This document shows, one piece after another, positions 5,469 to 8,220 of a stretch of DNA of 8,220 bases; within the stretch, counting starts at the first letter, position 1, and each line of letters opens with the position of its first letter. The DNA is from Gemmatimonadales bacterium (GTDB lineage Bacteria > Gemmatimonadota > Gemmatimonadetes > Gemmatimonadales > GWC2-71-9): assembly GCA_013816685.1 (NCBI GenBank), contig JACDDX010000064.1:1-8220 (forward strand), given 5' to 3'. The notes under the pieces were generated by a model. It was not told the origin of the DNA and searched no databases. It worked only from the letters and a program-made list of their open reading frames with translations. Both the position numbers and the translations under genes were made by a program.

Positions 5469-8099
5469 CTAATCCTCGGCCGCGCGGCGCTGCAGGTCGG
5501 ACAGCAGATGGAGCGCCTCGCGCGGTGTCATGCCGTCCACGTCCAGACCGCGGAGCTCGTCCACGAGCGCATGCCGAGGCGGGGGGTCGGCGAAGAGCGC
5601 CAGCTGACCGGGATCGGGCGGCGCCGGCGGGCGGCCGGGAACCACGCGATGCTCGCCCTCGAGCATGCCAAGGACCTCGCGGGCGCGTCGGACGACGGCG
5701 GCGGGGAGCCCGGCGAGCTGCGCCACGTGCACACCGTAGCTTCGGTCGGTACCCCCGGGCTCGAGCCGGTGCAGAAAAACCACGGCCTCGCCGGTCTCCC
5801 GCACGGCGACGTTGTAGTTGCGCGCGTGCTGGAGCCGCTCGGGCAGTTGCATCAGCTCGTGGTAATGAGTCGCGAACATCGTCTTGCAGCCGACCCGGTC
5901 GTGCAGATGCTCGGTTACCGCCCAGGCGATCGCCACCCCATCGTAGGTCGACGTGCCGCGGCCGATCTCGTCCAGCAGGACGAGACTGCGGGCGGTGGCG
6001 TTGTGAAGGATGGCGCTGGTCTCGCTCATCTCCACCATGAAGGTGGACTGCCCGCGGGCGAGGTTGTCACTCGCGCCCACGCGGGTGAACAGCCGGTCCA
6101 CCACCCCGATCGACGCCTCGGCGGCCGGCACGAAACTGCCCATCTGCGCCAGCACCACGCACAGCCCGATTTGCCGCAGAATGGTCGACTTGCCCGCCAT
6201 GTTGGGGCCGGTGACCAGCGCCACGCGCTCACTGAGCGTGAAGCGGGCATCATTGGGAATGAACCCTTCCCGTGGCATCAGCCGCTCGATCACCGGATGG
6301 CGGCTCTCGCGGAGTACGAGGTCGAAGCCATCGTGCACGGCGGGCCGCACGTAGCGCCCGATCACCGCACGATCGGCCAGCGCTGCCCACACGTCGAGCC
6401 GGGCCAGCACCCGGGCCGTTTCCTGAATTCGCCCGATCGCCTGACCCACCGTCGACCGCAAGGCGCCGAACAGCTCGGCTTCGCGCACGCCCATCCGGTC
6501 TTCCGCGCCCAGCACCCTGGCCTCGTACTCTTTGAGCTCGGGCGTGACGTAGCGCTCGGCCATCGCCAGCGTCTGGCGGCGCTCGTAGTCGGCGGGAACC
6601 CGGCCCAGGTGCGACTGGGTGATCTCGAGGTAGTAGCCGAAGACCTTGTTGAAGCCGACCTTGAGCGACCCGATCCCGGTGCGTTCGCGCTCCCGCTGCT
6701 GCAGCGCCGCGATGTACTGGCGGCCGCCGTCGCGCAGCCCGCGCAGCTCGTCGAGCTCGGGGTCGTAGCCCCGACGGATGACCGCTCCATCGGCGAGCGC
6801 GGCCGGCGGCCGGTCCTCGAGGGCGGCGGTGAGCAGTTGATTCAGGTCGGGCAGCAGATCGAGCGTCTCCGAGGCCTCGGTCAACAGTCGCGCGGCGCTT
6901 CCGCTGGACGACGATGCTGCCGCCAGGCTCGCCAGTGCCCCTGCGATGTCGGGCAGCCGATGGAACGAGTCGCGCAGCGCGCCGAGCTCGCGCGGGGTGG
7001 CGCGTCCGGCGGCGGCACGCCCTGCCAGGCGCTCGAGGTCGCGCACACCGTCGAGAGCCTCCCGGAGGCGTTCGCGCCCGCGGCTGTCCCGGACCAGGGT
7101 CTCTACCGCGTCGAGGCGGAGATTGATCGCCTCCACGTCGGCCAGCGGGGACACCAGCCACTGCCGGAGCAGGCGGCCGCCCATGGGAGTGACGGTGGCA
7201 TCGAGCGTCTCCAGCAGGGTGCAGCCCCGGGCGCCGGCGCGGAGCGGCTCGGCCAGCTCCAGGTTTCTTCGGGTCATTTCGTCGAGCCAGAGATGTCCGT
7301 CGGCCCGGCGCACCGTCGGCCGACCCAGGTGCGGAAGTCCGGCCGGCTGCAGCTCGGTGAGGTAGCGAAGCAGCGCGCCCGCCGCGCCGACCGCCGCGTC
7401 GTCCCCGTCACCAACGCCGAGTCCGTCGAGCGAGGCGAGATCGAAGCGGCGGGCCAGTTCTTCGCGCGCGAGCCCGGAGTCGAACTCCCACGCTTCGCGG
7501 ATGGTGTAGAGCGGACCCTCGCCCGGGACGGCCCCCGGATCTTCCGTGGCCGCGGCCGTGACGATCTCGGCCGGACTCAGGCGTGAAAGCGCGTCGTCCA
7601 GCTCCGCCGCGCTCAGCGACTCGAGGGCAAATTCACCGGTGCTCAGATCCACCGCCGCCAGTCCACAGACGGGGCCGCGACAGAGCGCCACGATCCAGTT
7701 GTTGCGTCCCCCGGGCAGCCAGCCGTCCTGCAGCAGCGCGCCCGGCGTGACGGTCTCCACGACCTCCCGGCGCACCAGTCCCTTGGCCAGCTTCGGGTCT
7801 TCCACCTGTTCGCAGATGGCGACCCGGTATCCCTGGCTCACGAGCTGGCGGAGATACTCGGCGGCCGCCTTGACCGGCACGCCGGCGAGCGGCGCCCCGT
7901 CGCCGCGCGACGTGAGCGTGAGCTCCAGTACCCGTGATGCGAGCTCGGCATCCTCGTAGAACATCTCGTAGAAGTCGCCCACGCGGTAAAAGAGGATCGC
8001 ATCACGATGCCGGTTCTTGATCTCGCGCCAGTGCCGGAGCATTGGCGCGCCGGCTCCCCCACCTTCGCGGGCGCCACCCTCACGGCTCGCCGTCGCCAC
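5469..8099 (-). CDS. mutS: DNA mismatch repair ATPase MutS
   Basis: MutS recognises mismatches and small loops in DNA and, with ATP, recruits MutL. This is a full-length MutS1 of 876 residues. The mismatch-binding motif GDFYE (41-45) has Phe43 and Glu45, the residues that stack on and contact the mispair. The connector, core and clamp domains fill the middle. The ATPase domain has Walker A GPNMAGKST (631-639, Lys637), the signature helix STFMVEMSETS (685-695), Walker B LVLLDEIGRG (Asp710, Glu711), ATHYHEL (743-749) and SYGVHVAQLAG (787-797). Near the C-terminus, QLALF (832-836) fits a beta-clamp binding motif, followed by a MTPREALHLLSDL helix typical of the C-terminal oligomerisation segment. 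The GTG at 8099 is chosen because GGAGGAG lies eight bases upstream; Met20 is an alternative but would shorten the N-terminus before the mismatch domain. Gene and frame are intact. mutL is not in the window. Confidence 0.98.
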   Translation of the reverse strand: MATASREGGAREGGGAGAPMLRHWREIKNRHRDAILFYRVGDFYEMFYEDAELASRVLELTLTSRGDGAPLAGVPVKAAAEYLRQLVSQGYRVAICEQVEDPKLAKGLVRREVVETVTPGALLQDGWLPGGRNNWIVALCRGPVCGLAAVDLSTGEFALESLSAAELDDALSRLSPAEIVTAAATEDPGAVPGEGPLYTIREAWEFDSGLAREELARRFDLASLDGLGVGDGDDAAVGAAGALLRYLTELQPAGLPHLGRPTVRRADGHLWLDEMTRRNLELAEPLRAGARGCTLLETLDATVTPMGGRLLRQWLVSPLADVEAINLRLDAVETLVRDSRGRERLREALDGVRDLERLAGRAAAGRATPRELGALRDSFHRLPDIAGALASLAAASSSSGSAARLLTEASETLDLLPDLNQLLTAALEDRPPAALADGAVIRRGYDPELDELRGLRDGGRQYIAALQQRERERTGIGSLKVGFNKVFGYYLEITQSHLGRVPADYERRQTLAMAERYVTPELKEYEARVLGAEDRMGVREAELFGALRSTVGQAIGRIQETARVLARLDVWAALADRAVIGRYVRPAVHDGFDLVLRESRHPVIERLMPREGFIPNDARFTLSERVALVTGPNMAGKSTILRQIGLCVVLAQMGSFVPAAEASIGVVDRLFTRVGASDNLARGQSTFMVEMSETSAILHNATARSLVLLDEIGRGTSTYDGVAIAWAVTEHLHDRVGCKTMFATHYHELMQLPERLQHARNYNVAVRETGEAVVFLHRLEPGGTDRSYGVHVAQLAGLPAAVVRRAREVLGMLEGEHRVVPGRPPAPPDPGQLALFADPPPRHALVDELRGLDVDGMTPREALHLLSDLQRRAAED

Positions 8100-8101
8100 G
8101 G

Positions 8102-8220
8102 CTAGCGCTCCTCCACCACGTAGGGCGTGCCGCCGAGCTTCGCCTTCACCCCCGCCACTGCCTCCTGCGCGGCCCGACGCTCCGACCAGCCGCCGACCCG
8201 CACCTTGAACAGCGCCTGCT
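8102..8220 (-). CDS. SPOR-domain protein, C-terminal end only (5' part outside window)
   Basis: The - strand frame is open from the window edge to a TAG at 8104-8102 and gives 38 residues. They read QALFKVRVGGWSERRAAQEA, then a short helix-like stretch, then KLGGTPYVVEER. The pattern of a V-R-V-G-G strand, a helix rich in Arg/Ala/Glu, and a GG-TPYVV final strand is that of a SPOR domain, which binds denuded septal peptidoglycan glycans. SPOR domains are usually C-terminal on cell-division or envelope proteins with an N-terminal membrane anchor, which would be beyond the window. Only two bases separate its stop from the mutS GTG, so the two genes are almost certainly co-transcribed. The domain call rests on about half a domain. 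Confidence 0.75.
   Translation of the reverse strand, partial: QALFKVRVGGWSERRAAQEAVAGVKAKLGGTPYVVEER
8108..8114 (-). promoter_or_regulatory. Strong Shine-Dalgarno for mutS with GTG start
   Basis: GGAGGAG on the - strand is eight bases before the GTG at 8099 and lies within the final codons of the upstream SPOR gene. It decides the GTG start of mutS and suggests that translation of the two genes is linked. Confidence 0.8.

Noticed and set aside
5508..7586. A 692-codon open frame on the + strand opposite mutS
   Set aside because: The opposite strand carries an unmistakable full-length MutS with all motifs. The antisense product is rich in His, Arg, Gly and Ala with no recognisable domain, as expected from stop-poor GC-rich DNA read in the complementary phase.

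Overview
The window is GC-rich bacterial chromosome, densely packed with ordinary housekeeping genes. The longest gaps between genes are about 50 bases (1627-1676 and 2520-2571), so no stretch over 300 bases lacks a gene. An outer membrane is suggested by a TonB-type C-terminal domain on a probable lipoprotein and by a SPOR-domain protein. The gene content (TonB-C lipoprotein, DUF2268 protease, rhomboid with a DUF6576-like tail) would fit Gemmatimonadota or a related soil phylum. That placement is an impression from protein style, not a proven assignment.

Layout. On the + strand, positions 1-672 hold the C-terminal half of the tRNA-modification GTPase MnmE, cut by the window edge. Everything else is on the - strand. 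Reading right to left in the direction of transcription: the last 38 codons of a SPOR-domain protein (8220-8102), mutS (8099-5469), a small TonB-C lipoprotein (5436-5011), a cystathionine beta-synthase-type PLP enzyme with a C-terminal CBS-domain pair (5006-3606), ddl for D-alanine--D-alanine ligase (3606-2572), a rhomboid intramembrane protease (2519-1677), and a DUF2268-type zinc metalloprotease (1626-682). The protease gene converges on mnmE with only 9 bases between the two stop codons.

The run from the SPOR gene to the rhomboid looks like one operon. Gaps are 2, 32, 4, -1 (TGATG overlap) and 52 bases. The ribosome-binding sites of mutS and cbs lie inside the preceding genes. The products do not form one pathway: mismatch repair, envelope, sulfur amino-acid metabolism, peptidoglycan precursor synthesis and membrane proteolysis. 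It is best read as a housekeeping cluster with some envelope bias. The last gene probably has its own promoter, with a -35/-10 pair placed so that the mRNA would start at or next to the GTG start codon (leaderless).

No mobile element, CRISPR array, RNA gene, defence system or biosynthetic cluster is visible. The most unusual local signal is a three-copy tandem repeat of a 13-14 base near-palindrome straddling the ddl stop codon. A one-base contraction in its first copy appears to have moved the ddl stop into the second copy. No clearly new multi-gene system was found.
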